From Prevotella intermedia ATCC 25611 = DSM 20706 (GTDB lineage: Bacteria > Bacteroidota > Bacteroidia > Bacteroidales > Bacteroidaceae), in assembly GCF_001953955.1 (NCBI RefSeq), contig NZ_CP019300.1, forward strand, positions 806,001 through 870,000: a stretch of 64,000 bases of DNA. Direction: 5' to 3'. How positions within the stretch are numbered: the first letter of the stretch is position 1; every line of letters begins with the position of its first letter. A program made the position numbers and the translations under genes. The notes under the pieces are model-generated. The model was not told where the DNA came from, made no database searches, and was given only the letters and a program-made list of their open reading frames with translations. Of the stretch, positions 17,838 through 27,776 are shown piece after piece.

Positions 17838-18766
17838 TTCTTGGCTCCTTTCTTCTTTTTCTCGGCCTCTCTTGCCACCTTTTCCTCTGCCTTAGTTGCT
17901 TGTTTCTTGGCTTTTTCGTATTCTTTGAGTCGCTTGTTGCGCGCCCTTTCTATGTGTTTAGCCCTCTTTTTTTCTTCTTTTGCAATGCGCAGCGTGTCCT
18001 TAGTATATGCCTTGTTAGCCAACTCTATACGATATGATTCGTCTACAGCTTGACGTTTCTTGTATCGGTTTGCTACCTTCGTACCAAAATGATAGGTCAG
18101 TCCCACCTTTACAACATCGGTTGAAACCGCATAAAGCAATGGCGAGAACGTTAGTTTGTAGCCATTTTGTGGTGTTACGGTAGTGTAAACGTGCTGTTTG
18201 CTGATGACATCACGGCGATATTCGTCGTATTTTGCGAACACTACACCAGCATTTATGCCAAGGTCGAGGTCGAGGCTTGCACCGTTCTGGTAGCCATATA
18301 GTTGTGTAACAGTGCCTACCATAAGTCCTCCGGTGAAAGCATTTCCCTTCTTTCCTATTTCGGAAAACTTGATGTTAAACTTGTTGGCACCGCCATATAC
18401 GCCCCAATAGAACACACGGCGCGGGTTCTTTCCGTGCCAATATTTGCGTAGTTCTACTTTCCCATCGTAGATGTCGTACACATTATAAGTAAGGTCTTTG
18501 GTTTGTGTATTCCAATTTATTCTTCCTGAAACACCAAGTGTCCATTTGTTCCAACTTTTGTTACCCAGAGTGTATTCCAAGCCGAAGTTAGGAGTTAGCG
18601 TAATCCAATCCATAGCATTGGTACGCAAACTGATTCGTTCGCCAAATTTCAAGTTGTCTACTTTGCTGTAATAAAGTGCAGAACTCTGCCCATAGGTTGC
18701 TACAAGCATTGGGTTGGCAAATAGTGCCACTACCAATGTTAGTAAGCATTTCTTTAAGTAAGTCAT
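17834..18766 (-). CDS. DUF3575-like beta-barrel protein with basic coiled-coil tail, 310 aa
   Basis: The start is placed at the ATG whose complement is 18764-18766, because the residues that follow form a good signal peptide (CLLTLVVALFANPMLVATYGQ). The longer frame to 18880 would read through tRNA-Leu. The barrel part starts with ISLRTNAMDWITLTPNFGLEY, close to the DUF3575 pattern. From about residue 235 the protein becomes a highly charged Lys/Glu/Ala coiled coil (EEKKRAKHIERARNKRLKE) ending in KKKGAKK. Such a tail could reach the periplasm or peptidoglycan. It is the first gene of the operon. Confidence 0.78.
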   Translation of the reverse strand: MTYLKKCLLTLVVALFANPMLVATYGQSSALYYSKVDNLKFGERISLRTNAMDWITLTPNFGLEYTLGNKSWNKWTLGVSGRINWNTQTKDLTYNVYDIYDGKVELRKYWHGKNPRRVFYWGVYGGANKFNIKFSEIGKKGNAFTGGLMVGTVTQLYGYQNGASLDLDLGINAGVVFAKYDEYRRDVISKQHVYTTVTPQNGYKLTFSPLLYAVSTDVVKVGLTYHFGTKVANRYKKRQAVDESYRIELANKAYTKDTLRIAKEEKKRAKHIERARNKRLKEYEKAKKQATKAEEKVAREAEKKKKGAKK

Positions 18767-18841
18767 AACTCTTAAGAAGTAAGTACTGTTAATGGAGTTA
18801 TCTTCTTTTAAGTGAAAAATACCTTCAGTAAAAAGGAGAAG

Positions 18842-18923
18842 TGCGCTTGACAGGAATCGAACCTGCACGATGGAAATCACTAGATCCTAAGTCTAGCGCG
18901 TCTACCAATTCCGCCACAAGCGC
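18842..18923 (-). tRNA. tRNA-Leu (anticodon TAG)
   Basis: This is an 82-nt class II tRNA. The acceptor GCGCTTG pairs with CAAGCGC, and the anticodon stem-loop CTAGA-CTTAGGA-TCTAG gives TAG. It has a long variable arm, the T loop GTTCGATTC and discriminator A. CCA is not encoded. Confidence 0.93.
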
Positions 18924-19157
18924 ATTAAGTGGGTGCAAAGATACGCTAACTTTCGTTAAAGACCAAATTATTTATCTTATTTTTCTTGTAAAATACCCAT
19001 CTTTTTTATTTTCGGCTTATAAGAAAGGTTTTGTAATATCTTATTTAGTTTGTATTCCCAATTGCCTTTCTTCTCCTAATAATCTGGGTTAATTGATAAT
19101 TACTGGGTGAGTTGAATTCTTTTTCTTGTTTAAATTAGATGCAGGAAACAGTATCTG

Positions 19158-19352
19158 TTTTGTAAAGATAATATCCTTAAAAAGTGCTAACTGCGCTTTG
19201 ACGTTGCGAAAGCGTAGGTTTTACCGTCCAAAAGCGGCTCTTTTACCTTGCAAAAGAGCCGCTTTTGGAATGCAAAACAATAGGTTTTGTAATGCACTGA
19301 TAGATAACTTGTTAGATGATAGATGTCCTTTGGAAGAATCTTTACATTATTT
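19158..19352 (+). repeat. 22-bp-phased intergenic element, copy 2 (plus, core type I)
   Basis: The ends are TTTTGTAAAGATAAT and GAAGAATCTTTACA. The core words are GCGTAGG, GCGGCTC, GAGCCGC and CAATAGG. The middle two words form a perfect hairpin stem, AAAAGCGGCTCTTTT with AAAAGAGCCGCTTTT. It lies between tRNA-Leu and the two-component locus; the remaining sequence in 18924-19632 shows only a promoter. Confidence 0.9.
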
Positions 19353-19575
19353 GTGCTCTTTTCCGATAGGCATATACAGGTGTGTTTTAGGTTTTAACGA
19401 ACCACCAATAATCTGTGTTCAATGTTTGCAATGCCTCCGCAACCTTGGTGTAGATACATCTTTTTTGCTTCTGTTTGCTCGCCTTTTTAGGGCAAAACCT
19501 TGGCTTTTATGGTATTGTATAGTAGAAAATATACATTCCTTGCAGCGAATAGTGCGTAAAGAAAGAATGTTTTTG

Positions 19576-19583
19576 TATCTTTG
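19576..19583 (+). promoter_or_regulatory. -7 box of the two-component operon
   Basis: TATCTTTG lies 50 bases upstream of the chosen kinase start. Confidence 0.6.
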
Positions 19584-19632
19584 CAAAAGTTTTCATTGTT
19601 GAAATGTGAACAGATTACCTTTAAACGCATAT

Positions 19633-20733
19633 ATGATAAATCTATTACGGAAATCAACACGCACGTATAAAGAGAATGTTGTCTATTTTCTTTTATGGCT
19701 GCTTGTCTTTGCTATCCCCATAGCAACGATGTGTTTTCGTGCAAATAGCATTTTCGAACATTACAATTGGGCGCATATTGTTAATGTGTGGATAATCACG
19801 TTGATGTTTCTTGGTGCGTTCGTTGTACACAATTTCCTGTTGCTGCCGCAGATTGTTTACCGCAGACGGCATAGTCGTTATGTTTGGGGAACAGTTGTTC
19901 TGATGGCTGCTTTTGCGTTTTTGCAGTATCTTTTCCATACCACTTTGGCAGCGAAAGCTTCGACAGTGATGGGTCAGATAGAAAACCTCGAAAGTAATAT
20001 CATACGCAATCAAACAGATGTAGTGCCACAAATGCTTGTCTTGAATATGCTTATCTTGGTGTTGATGTTTGGAATGAACTTCGGCGTGAAGTTGTTCTTC
20101 AAGTCTGACGAAGACCAACAGAAGCTGTGCGACTTGCAGGAAAAGAACTTGGAACACCAGCTGGCTTATCTGAAATATCAAATAAACCCGCACTTCTTTA
20201 TGAACACTCTCAACAACATACACGCCTTGGTAGACATCGACCCTGAGAAGGCAAAGTGGGCAATCATCGTTATGTCGAAGATGATGCGGTATGTACTCTA
20301 CGAGGGCAACCACACCTTTATACCGTTGCAGAAAGAAAGCGACTTCATACATAGCTATATTTCGCTGATGCGTATGCGCTATACCGAGAAGGTAAACATC
20401 AATCTCGACGTGCCCGAACACTTCTCGGTGGGCGAAATCCCGCCGTTGTTGCTTATCTGTTTTGTTGGAAATGCCTTTAAGCACGGCATTAGCTATCAGC
20501 ACGAAAGCACGATAGACATATCGCTTGCCGTAGAAGACGACAAGATAAAGTTTCGTTGCATCAACAGCAAACTCTCAGAGTCGGAAGCTGAAAAAGGCGG
20601 AATGGGCTTGGAGAGCGTCCACCAACGTCTGAACCTGATTTATCCAAACCAACATACACTTGTAGTAGAAGACAGGGAAGATACTTTCAGTGTATGGTTG
20701 GAACTACCTTTGACAAATAGAAGAGACAATTAA
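19633..20733 (+). CDS. LytS/YehU-type sensor histidine kinase
   Basis: The ATG start at 19633 is preferred; a GTG at 19606 in frame would add nine residues. The 366-residue protein has four hydrophobic helices in its first ~170 residues, then a coiled linker. The His_kinase domain of the LytS class follows, with the phospho-acceptor region YQINPHFFMNTLNN and later HGISYQHEST (N box) and GGMGLESVHQRLNLIY (G box). It autophosphorylates and passes phosphate to a LytTR regulator, here the adjacent gene 14 bases downstream. The signal sensed is unknown. Confidence 0.92.
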   Translation: MINLLRKSTRTYKENVVYFLLWLLVFAIPIATMCFRANSIFEHYNWAHIVNVWIITLMFLGAFVVHNFLLLPQIVYRRRHSRYVWGTVVLMAAFAFLQYLFHTTLAAKASTVMGQIENLESNIIRNQTDVVPQMLVLNMLILVLMFGMNFGVKLFFKSDEDQQKLCDLQEKNLEHQLAYLKYQINPHFFMNTLNNIHALVDIDPEKAKWAIIVMSKMMRYVLYEGNHTFIPLQKESDFIHSYISLMRMRYTEKVNINLDVPEHFSVGEIPPLLLICFVGNAFKHGISYQHESTIDISLAVEDDKIKFRCINSKLSESEAEKGGMGLESVHQRLNLIYPNQHTLVVEDREDTFSVWLELPLTNRRDN

Positions 20734-20747
20734 AGAAGAACCAAAAT

Positions 20748-21479
20748 ATGGAAAACCGAATAAGAACCTTAGCTATCGACGACGAGCCTTTGGCACTCAA
20801 GCAACTGTCTGCCTACATAAAGAAGAACGCTTTCTTGGAGCTTGTCGGCGAATGTCAGAATGCTATCGAGGCGAAAGAGGAAATGCAGAAACAAGCCGTC
20901 GATGCCATTTTTATCGACATAAATATGCCCGATATGAGTGGGCTCGACTTTGTGCGCTCGTTGGAAGTGAAACCCTTGGTGGTGTTTACCACTGCGTATA
21001 GCGACTATGCCGTGGAAGGCTATAAGGTGGAAGCGATAGACTACCTGCTGAAACCCTTCGGACAGGCAGAACTGAATGCAGCTGCCGAAAGCGTGAAACG
21101 GCAATACACCCTCTTGCACAAGGCTGCCGAAAAGAGTTCTTCGCCCGACGACGACACGCTCTTTCTGAAGAACGAGTACAAGGCTGTCCGCATAAACGTG
21201 AGCGACATACGCTACATTGAGGGAATGGGCGAATACCTAAAGATACACTTCATAAGCGGGCGAAAGCCCTTGGTGGTATTGTCGAGTATGAAGAAGATGG
21301 AAGAACACCTACCCAATGGCTTCATGCGCATTCATCGTTCGTGGATTATCAACTTGATGGACATAAGCGAAGTGAACAAAAACCGCATTCTGATGAACGA
21401 CGGCGTGTTCGTTCCCATTGGCGACATGTATCGCAACAGCTTCGCAAAGTACGTCGGTTCAAAGTTCTTGGACAAGTAG
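20748..21479 (+). CDS. LytTR-family response regulator
   Basis: The protein has 243 residues. The receiver domain (about 1-120) has the acidic pair DDE (11-13), the phospho-acceptor Asp57 in FIDINMPD, Thr in VFTTAYS and Lys in YLLKPF. The LytTR DNA-binding domain (about 140-240) has the typical FLKNEYKAVRINVSDIRYIEG opening and FMRIHRSWIINL. It forms a two-component pair with the upstream kinase. LytTR regulators bind paired sites near their target promoters; a likely target is the adjacent flavoprotein gene, but no site can be assigned confidently. Confidence 0.94.
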   Translation: MENRIRTLAIDDEPLALKQLSAYIKKNAFLELVGECQNAIEAKEEMQKQAVDAIFIDINMPDMSGLDFVRSLEVKPLVVFTTAYSDYAVEGYKVEAIDYLLKPFGQAELNAAAESVKRQYTLLHKAAEKSSSPDDDTLFLKNEYKAVRINVSDIRYIEGMGEYLKIHFISGRKPLVVLSSMKKMEEHLPNGFMRIHRSWIINLMDISEVNKNRILMNDGVFVPIGDMYRNSFAKYVGSKFLDK

Positions 21480-21562
21480 ATACGTACCTTTTGTGCGCTT
21501 TAATAGCTGATGCTACCTGTGCTTTCCTTGCCCTGCCTCTTGTTGCTTTCAGAAAAAAAAGG

Positions 21563-21570
21563 TATATTTG
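21563..21570 (+). promoter_or_regulatory. -7 box of the FMN-binding protein gene
   Basis: TATATTTG lies 56 bases upstream of the start codon, with a TTG 20 bp further upstream. Confidence 0.6.
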
Positions 21571-21626
21571 CACCCGAATAAAGAAGTATCGACGTTTGTC
21601 AATAATCAGTAACAATAGTAAGAAAG

Positions 21627-22022
21627 ATGAAGAAACAAGTTTTAGCTTTTGCCGTTGTGGCTTTAACGACAGCGGGTTTCGCCTTTGCAGCAGCAGGCGA
21701 CGACAACGTAATGCGCAAGCAGGCAGACGGCACGTATGTAGTAAACACGACGACACTGGCAGCCAACGTGCGTGGCTATAAGGGTGCAACACCCTTGGAA
21801 GTGCATATAAAGAAAAACAAGGTGGTGAAGGTTGTGGCACTTAAAAACAACGAAACGCCACAGTATTTTGCACAGGTAACTTCCAAGATGTTGCCCAATT
21901 TTAGTGGCAAGAGCATCTCGAAGGTTGGTTCGGTAGACGCTGTGAGCGGTGCCACCATCTCGTCGAAAGCCGTAAAAGCCAATGTGGAAGCAGCCGTGAA
22001 GTATTACAAGGCGCACAAGTAA
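21627..22022 (+). CDS. Secreted FMN-binding domain protein, probably covalently flavinylated
   Basis: The 131-residue protein has a signal peptide cleaved near residue 23 (TTAGFAFAAAG). It consists essentially of one FMN_bind domain with the motif VDAVSGATISS. Thr110 occupies the position that ApbE esterifies with FMN in RnfG and NqrC relatives (D-x2-SGAT). The mature protein should be a small periplasmic electron carrier or sensor. It is monocistronic, with its own promoter and terminator, next to the LytS/LytTR pair. An ApbE gene is not in the window. Confidence 0.85.
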   Translation: MKKQVLAFAVVALTTAGFAFAAAGDDNVMRKQADGTYVVNTTTLAANVRGYKGATPLEVHIKKNKVVKVVALKNNETPQYFAQVTSKMLPNFSGKSISKVGSVDAVSGATISSKAVKANVEAAVKYYKAHK

Positions 22023-22066
22023 GACGCTACTGCCAACCATTCGGCTTCAAAACAGCAAATAAAACA

Positions 22067-22107
22067 AGCAGCATTACTGTTCTTTAGGTTCGGTAATGCT
22101 GCTTTTT
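22067..22107 (+). terminator. Rho-independent terminator after the FMN-binding gene
   Basis: The 11-bp stem AGCAGCATTAC / GTAATGCTGCT is followed by TTTT. Confidence 0.88.
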
Positions 22108-22193
22108 ATTTTATAATATTGACGGTAACGAGTCTTTTAAACCTTACTCAACTTTATCTATACAAATCTTATATATAAAGGAAAACTGCGCAA

Positions 22194-22388
22194 TAAAACT
22201 GTAAATATTTTTCAGAATAATATCTATTGCGTAACAGTCTTATTTTCAACGTGTTGTAAAACCTATTGTTTTGCATTGTAAAAGCGGCTCTTTTGCAAGG
22301 TAAAAGAGCCGCTTTTGGTCGGTAAAACCTACGCTTTTGCAACGTCAAAGCGCAGTTACCACTTTTTAACAGAATTATCTTTACAAAA
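22194..22388 (-). repeat. 22-bp-phased intergenic element, copy 3 (minus, core type I)
   Basis: Read on the minus strand it runs from TTTTGTAAAGATAAT to GAAAAATATTTACAG. The words are GCGTAGG, GCGGCTC, GAGCCGC and CAATAGG, the same order as copy 2. It sits between the convergent FMN-binding and asd genes, where its perfect GC-rich hairpin flanked by A4/T4 could also terminate transcription. Confidence 0.9.
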
Positions 22389-22463
22389 CCAACACTATAA
22401 TGTTGTTGTGCAATTCATTTTTTTCTTCTATCCAATCTGCTTTTTCTTCGGAGTCGAATTGCT

Positions 22464-23477
22464 TTATTTTACGTTGCCCACCTTAATCAGATATTCGGCA
22501 ATCTGCACGGCATTGAGTGCTGCGCCCTTGCGTATTTGGTCGCCCGTGAGCCAGAGTGTAGTGCCGTTTTCGTCGGCAAGGTCTTTGCGGACACGTCCAA
22601 CGTAGATGTCGTCTTTGCCTGCACTCTCCAATGGCATAGGGTAAACGTAGTTTTGTGGGTCGTCTACAAGCGTAACGCTGGGTGCTGCTTCGAGTGCCTT
22701 GCGTATTTCGGCAATCTCCAAAGGCTTTTCCGTTTCTATCCAAACCGACTCTGAATGGCTTCGGAGCGATGATACACGCACGCAGGTGGCACTGGTGCGA
22801 ACATCGGAGTGCATAATTTTCTGCGTTTCGTAGAACATCTTCATTTCCTCTTTCGTATAGTCGGTTTCCGTCATCTTGTCGATTTGTGGAATCACGTTGT
22901 AAGCCAATTGGTGCGGGAACTTGCTGATGGTCTTTGCCTCGCCTGTTTCAAGAATTTCCCTGTACTGCTGTTCCAGTTCCTGCATCGCTGCCGCACCCGC
23001 ACCCGAAGCACTCTGATAGCTGCTGATGCGTACACGCTTGATGTGGCTTAGCTTCTCGATAGGATTCAAAACCACTACCATCATAATGGTGGTGCAGTTC
23101 GGATTAGCTATGATACCACGTGGACGGGTCAGTGCATCTTCGGCATTGATTTCTGGAACTACCAATGGTACGTCTTTGTCCATACGGAATTGGCTCGAGT
23201 TGTCAATCATTACAGTGCCGTACTTCGTAATTGTGTCGGCAAATTCAGCCGATGTGCTGCCGCCTGCACTGGTGAAAGCAATGTCAATATCCTTGAAATC
23301 GTCGTTATGCTGAAGAAGTTTTACTTCGTATTCCTTACCCTTGAATGTGTACTTGTTGCCCACAGAGCGGCTTGAACCGAAAAGAACGAGGTCGTCTAAT
23401 GGGAAATTTCTTTCTGCCAATATGCGGAGGAACTCTTGTCCTACTGCGCCGCTGGCACCTACAATTGCTACTTTCAT
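22464..23477 (-). CDS. asd: Aspartate-semialdehyde dehydrogenase
   Basis: The start is the ATG complementary to 23475-23477, because the NADP-binding motif [13 protein letters not shown] begins directly after it; the open frame extends further upstream without homology. The 337-residue enzyme converts aspartyl-4-phosphate to aspartate semialdehyde for Lys, Thr, Met and diaminopimelate synthesis. The catalytic Cys128 is in ANPNCTT, and [17 protein letters not shown] follows. It is transcribed alone and divergently from the transporter at 23653. Confidence 0.96.
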   Translation of the reverse strand: MKVAIVGASGAVGQEFLRILAERNFPLDDLVLFGSSRSVGNKYTFKGKEYEVKLLQHNDDFKDIDIAFTSAGGSTSAEFADTITKYGTVMIDNSSQFRMDKDVPLVVPEINAEDALTRPRGIIANPNCTTIMMVVVLNPIEKLSHIKRVRISSYQSASGAGAAAMQELEQQYREILETGEAKTISKFPHQLAYNVIPQIDKMTETDYTKEEMKMFYETQKIMHSDVRTSATCVRVSSLRSHSESVWIETEKPLEIAEIRKALEAAPSVTLVDDPQNYVYPMPLESAGKDDIYVGRVRKDLADENGTTLWLTGDQIRKGAALNAVQIAEYLIKVGNVK

Positions 23478-23570
23478 TATCCTTGTATTTATTATTTTGA
23501 TGAGGCTACGCTTGCCCGTAATTGTCTTGATGACCAACGTGGAGCGTAAAACCCATATAGTTTTCAATTG

Positions 23571-23628
23571 CAAAAATACAAAAAACTCTCTACTATCCCT
23601 ACTCAACCCATAACTTTTTGCTATCTTT
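23571..23628. promoter_or_regulatory. Divergent promoters of asd and the CPA2-like transporter
   Basis: On the minus strand, TATTTTTG (complement of 23571-23578) faces asd. On the plus strand, TATCTTTG (23621-23628) precedes the transporter start by 25 bases. Confidence 0.6.
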
Positions 23629-23652
23629 GCAGATATTTTAATCATATCGGAT

Positions 23653-25773
23653 ATGTTCAATATAGCCCAGTATTTTCCAATCACCGACCCAACATTGATA
23701 TTCTTTGTTGTATTGATGATGATTTTATTGTCGCCCATCATTATGGGACGACTGCGCATTCCGTACATCATCGGAATGGTTTTGGCGGGTGTGTTGGTAG
23801 GCGAGTACGGCTTGAACATACTGAAACGAGATGCGTCGTTTGAATTGTTTGGCAGCGTCGGGCTATATTACATTATGTTTCTTGCTGGTCTTGAAATGGA
23901 TATGGAGGGGCTGAAGAAGAATAAGTGGCGTGTGCTGTCGTTCGGCTTGCTCACCTTCGTTACTCCCTATGTGCTGACTTTCCTAATGGCGACCTATCTG
24001 TTGAACTACTCGCCAATGTCGTCTTTGCTGCTTGGTTGCATTATGTCATCGAGCACACTCGTTGCTTATCCGATAGTGGGTCGCTACGGTCTTTCGCAGC
24101 ATCCTGCATCTACGCTCAGCGTTGGTGCGACAATGGTGTCGCTGTTCTTGGCACTTGTTATTATGGCGATGATAGTAAACTCGTATCAAGGTGGCAGCGG
24201 TGGTGTGTTCTGGCTGTGGTTTATGCTGAAGTTTGCGCTCTATTTGGCAGGTCTTGTCTACTTTATTCCACGCCTTACTCGGTGGTTTCTGCGCCGTTAT
24301 GCCGATGCAGTAATGCAGTTTCTCTTCGTTTTGGTCGTGCTGTTCTTTTCTGCAGCCCTGTCCGATGCCATTGGATTGGAGGGAATCTTCGGTGCTTTCT
24401 TCTCTGGACTTATACTAAACCGTTTCATTCCGCGCCTTTCACCGCTGATGAGCCATATAGAATTTACGGGTAATGCACTGTTCATTCCTTATTTCCTGAT
24501 AGGTGTGGGAATGCTGATAAACGTGCGCTCACTTTTCGAGGGTACGCACATTATTTGGGTAGTGCTGTGCATTGTGTTCTTCGGAACGGTGGGAAAGGCA
24601 GTCGCAGCCTATTTGGCAGGCTTCCTGTTCCGCTTAAAGCGAGAAATGTCCGATATGCTTTTCGGTCTGACAAGTGCACACGCGGCAGGCGCAATCGCAA
24701 TGGTAATGGTGGGTTTGCAGCTCGAAGTCGCCCCGGGGGAGTTCCTTTTCAACGATGAAGTGCTGAACGGAATTGTTGTCATGATACTCTTTACTTGTGT
24801 AATATCTTCGCTTGTAACCGAGCGGGCGGCGCAAAAGATTCGCTTAACGAAGAAAGAAGAACCCGAAATGGTGAAAGCCGATGGCGACGAACGCATTCTT
24901 GTGCCTGTGAAATATCCCGATTATGCCGACAATTTGCTTTCGTTGGCAATGATGATGCGCAATTCCAAGCTGAAAAGCGAGATAGTTGGACTGAACGTTG
25001 TCTACGACGATGTGAACGCAGCAGCCAATCAGGAAGAAGGACGACAGCTCTTGGAACATCTGCATAAGCAGGCAACGTCTGCCAATGTGCCGATGGTAAC
25101 GCAGGTGCGCATCGCTGCCAACATAGCCAATGGTATAAAACACGCCTTCAAAGAGTTTCAGGCATCGGAAATAGTAATGGGTCTGCACGCCCGACAAGCT
25201 ATATCGAAGGGCTTTTGGGGACAGTTTACGCAGAGCTTGTACAACGGTTTGAGCCGACAAATAACGATTGCCCGCATTGTGCAACCACTGAATACGATTC
25301 GCCGAATACAAGTAGCCGTGCCTTCGCGTGCAGAGTTTGAGCCTGGTTTCTACCGTTGGCTGGAACGGCTTGCACGTTTGGCGTCGAATACCGATTGTCG
25401 TATTGTATTCCACGCTCGCCAAGAATCGCTCGAACTTATCATGGGATATATTCGTAACCGCCACCCAAATGTGCGTGCCGAATATGCCGAAATGCAACAT
25501 TGGAACGAACTGCCGCATTTAGCGAACGAGGTAAACGATGACCATTTATTCGTGATTATCACGGCACGAAAGGGCACAATATCTTATAAGAATGCGATGG
25601 AGCGCATTCCAGAGGAAGTAAACCGCTTCTTCAAGAGCAAGACGCTTATGATAATATTCCCCGACCAGTATGGCAATCCTATGGACGGAATGACGTTTGC
25701 ACAGTCGCAACACACCGAAGAGCGCAGTGCTTACGATGTAGTCCGTGATTTTATGCAAAAGAAAATAAGATAG
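23653..25773 (+). CDS. CPA2-like (Kef/NapA-type) cation:proton antiporter with C-terminal USP-like region
   Basis: The 706-residue protein has 12-13 hydrophobic helices in residues 10-400. It resembles the Na/H exchanger fold, with [50 protein letters not shown] and [19 protein letters not shown] cytoplasmic region of about 300 residues ([21 protein letters not shown] onwards) looks like two universal-stress-protein-type domains. At the site where CPA2 proteins usually carry an Asp pair or Gln-Asp (TM5), this one reads SVGATMVS. The transport activity is therefore uncertain. It starts a likely operon with the ABC ATPase 5 bases downstream. Confidence 0.85.
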   Translation: MFNIAQYFPITDPTLIFFVVLMMILLSPIIMGRLRIPYIIGMVLAGVLVGEYGLNILKRDASFELFGSVGLYYIMFLAGLEMDMEGLKKNKWRVLSFGLLTFVTPYVLTFLMATYLLNYSPMSSLLLGCIMSSSTLVAYPIVGRYGLSQHPASTLSVGATMVSLFLALVIMAMIVNSYQGGSGGVFWLWFMLKFALYLAGLVYFIPRLTRWFLRRYADAVMQFLFVLVVLFFSAALSDAIGLEGIFGAFFSGLILNRFIPRLSPLMSHIEFTGNALFIPYFLIGVGMLINVRSLFEGTHIIWVVLCIVFFGTVGKAVAAYLAGFLFRLKREMSDMLFGLTSAHAAGAIAMVMVGLQLEVAPGEFLFNDEVLNGIVVMILFTCVISSLVTERAAQKIRLTKKEEPEMVKADGDERILVPVKYPDYADNLLSLAMMMRNSKLKSEIVGLNVVYDDVNAAANQEEGRQLLEHLHKQATSANVPMVTQVRIAANIANGIKHAFKEFQASEIVMGLHARQAISKGFWGQFTQSLYNGLSRQITIARIVQPLNTIRRIQVAVPSRAEFEPGFYRWLERLARLASNTDCRIVFHARQESLELIMGYIRNRHPNVRAEYAEMQHWNELPHLANEVNDDHLFVIITARKGTISYKNAMERIPEEVNRFFKSKTLMIIFPDQYGNPMDGMTFAQSQHTEERSAYDVVRDFMQKKIR

Positions 25774-25777
25774 AAAT

Positions 25778-26455
25778 ATGATAGAAATAAAAGGTGTTAC
25801 TAAGAGTTTTGGTTCGCTGCAAGTGCTGAAAGGCATTGACTTGCGCATTGAGAAAGGCGAGATAGTGAGCATTGTCGGTCCTTCGGGAGCAGGCAAAACC
25901 ACGTTGCTGCAAATTCTTGGTACGTTAGATAAGCCCGATAGTGGCTCTGTCGTAGTGGACGGCATAGAAACCAGCACGCTATCGACCAATAAACTAAGCG
26001 AGTTTCGCAACACGCATCTTGGCTTTGTGTTCCAGTTTCACCAGCTTTTACCAGAGTTTACGGCAATCGAGAATATTATGATTCCCGCCTATATTGCAGG
26101 AATGAAACCCAAAGAAGCACGCAGCCGTGCCGAGGAACTGTTGGAATTTATGGGGTTGAGCGACCGTGCGACCCACAAACCCAACGAACTTTCGGGAGGA
26201 GAGAAGCAGCGTGTGGCAGTGGCAAGGGCACTGATGAACAATCCTGCTGTAATTCTTGCAGACGAACCGTCAGGTAGCTTGGACTCGAAAAACAAGGAAG
26301 AACTGCATAAACTCTTTTTCGAATTGCGCGATAAGTTCGGACAAACTTTCGTCATCGTTACACACGACGAAACGTTGGCTACATTAACCGACCGCACCAT
26401 ACACTTGAAAGACGGACGCATAGTGGGAGAGGGCAGCGAAGCCAGCGCAGTATAA
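25778..26455 (+). CDS. LolD-like ABC transporter ATPase
   Basis: The 225-residue protein is a complete ATPase of the LolD/MacB class. It has Walker [10 protein letters not shown] (34-42), Q-loop [12 protein letters not shown], signature LSGGEKQR, Walker [13 protein letters not shown] and switch VTHDE. Lipoprotein-release systems use such a subunit with LolC/E-type permeases, which are not adjacent here. It begins 5 bases after the transporter and is followed after 23 bases by the CvfB-like gene. Confidence 0.88.
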   Translation: MIEIKGVTKSFGSLQVLKGIDLRIEKGEIVSIVGPSGAGKTTLLQILGTLDKPDSGSVVVDGIETSTLSTNKLSEFRNTHLGFVFQFHQLLPEFTAIENIMIPAYIAGMKPKEARSRAEELLEFMGLSDRATHKPNELSGGEKQRVAVARALMNNPAVILADEPSGSLDSKNKEELHKLFFELRDKFGQTFVIVTHDETLATLTDRTIHLKDGRIVGEGSEASAV

Positions 26456-26478
26456 TAAAGTAAGAAAGGAAATAACAA

Positions 26479-27336
26479 ATGACAAAACTAAAGATAGGCG
26501 ATTACAATACGCTGACTGTATTGAAGGTGGCATTGCGCGAAGGCAATGGCGACCCATTCGGATTGTATCTTGACGGTGGTCGTGCAGGCGAAATATTGAT
26601 GCCTCAGAAGTATGTTCCCGAGGGCGTTTCAGTAGGCGACGACCTACGTGTCTTTGTGTATCTCGACCAGGAAGAACGCCCCATTGCCACAACCGAACAA
26701 CCACTTGCCGTAGTAGGCGAGTTTGCATACTTGGAGTGTTCGTGGGTAAACGAGTATGGTGCATTCCTTCACTGGGGCGTAACGAAAGACCTGTTCTGTC
26801 CCTTCCGCGAGCAGAAAAAGCGTATGCAGATAGGCGAATCGTATATTGTGCACGTACATCTTGACGAAGAGACTTACCGTTTGGTGGCATCGGCGAAGGT
26901 GGAACATTATTTCGAGGAAGAGAAACCAACGTACAAGCAAGGCGAGGAGGTTGATTTGATGATTTGGCAAAAGACCGAACTCGGTTTCAAAGTCATTATT
27001 GACAACAAGTATCCTGCCCTTGTTTATGGCGACCAAGTGTTCCAATACGTTCACACGGGCGACCGTATGAAAGGTTATATTGCCACAGTCCGACCAGACG
27101 GAAAGATTGACTGCACGCTGCAACCAACAGGACAGCGATATGCAAAAGACTTTGCCGAAGTGCTTCTGCAATACTTGAAGGACAACGGTGGCGTGTGCAA
27201 CCTTGGCGACAAAAGCGATGCGGAAGACATAAAACGCCTCTTCCAAGTGTCAAAGAAAGTCTACAAGAAAGCCGTCGGAGACCTTTACAAGCGTCATCTC
27301 ATTACGGTTGAACCACTTGCAATCCGCCTTGTGTAA
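26479..27336 (+). CDS. CvfB-like S1 RNA-binding protein
   Basis: The 285-residue protein has the layout of the CvfB family. S1-like beta-barrels lie at about 1-60, 65-130 (EYGAFLHWGVTKDLFCPFREQ) and 145-205. A C-terminal winged helix follows (about 215-285; GVCNLGDKSDAEDIKRLFQVSKK and KAVGDLYKRHLI). Family members bind RNA and influence virulence or stress genes in firmicutes; the role in Bacteroidota is not known. It is probably the last gene of the transporter-ATPase operon. Confidence 0.88.
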   Translation: MTKLKIGDYNTLTVLKVALREGNGDPFGLYLDGGRAGEILMPQKYVPEGVSVGDDLRVFVYLDQEERPIATTEQPLAVVGEFAYLECSWVNEYGAFLHWGVTKDLFCPFREQKKRMQIGESYIVHVHLDEETYRLVASAKVEHYFEEEKPTYKQGEEVDLMIWQKTELGFKVIIDNKYPALVYGDQVFQYVHTGDRMKGYIATVRPDGKIDCTLQPTGQRYAKDFAEVLLQYLKDNGGVCNLGDKSDAEDIKRLFQVSKKVYKKAVGDLYKRHLITVEPLAIRLV

Positions 27337-27464
27337 TCTATTTATGCCCTTGATAGGAGTTGCACAAGAGGAATTTCTGCATAAGAGTGGCAACCAATTA
27401 TGTGGGAAAACCAATAAGCGAAACTATACGATGGTATAATAATCAGCACCTAAAACCGCTACGA

Positions 27465-27658
27465 TTTGTAAAGAAAAGTATAAGTAAAAAACGATACCTG
27501 CGCTTTTGTGTTGCAATAGTGGCTCTTTTGCGTTGCAAAACCTACGCTTTTACCGTGCAAAACAGCCGCTTTTGCAACGCAAAAGAGCCACTATTACAAT
27601 TCTCTGATAACCAAATAGTTAAACAAAAGCAATCTTTATGTAAAATCTTTACACTTTT
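27465..27658 (+). repeat. 22-bp-phased intergenic element, copy 4 (plus, divergent core)
   Basis: It begins TTTGTAAAGAAAAG and ends near TAAAATCTTTACA. Words: GTGGCTC, CCTACGC, CAGCCGC and GAGCCAC. The last word replaces the usual CAATAGG and is the reverse complement of the first, so the outer words can pair. It lies between convergent genes; apart from it and the next terminator, the 27337-27834 gap shows nothing. Confidence 0.82.
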
Positions 27659-27776
27659 ACCACCTTCTTCTTGCCTATAAAACAGATAGTTTCCATTAAG
27701 TTTCTGTTCTGCGAAAGTGTTGTAAACTGAACATTATTCGTAGCTGAATGGCAGCCAATAGTTGTACATACAATAT

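Noticed and set aside
19126..19602. 158-residue ORF upstream of the histidine kinase
   Set aside because: It runs through repeat copy 2 and a promoter region; no family resemblance.
24844..25518. 224-residue minus-strand ORF inside the CPA2-like gene
   Set aside because: It is a shadow of the plus-strand coding frame with low-quality composition and no promoter.
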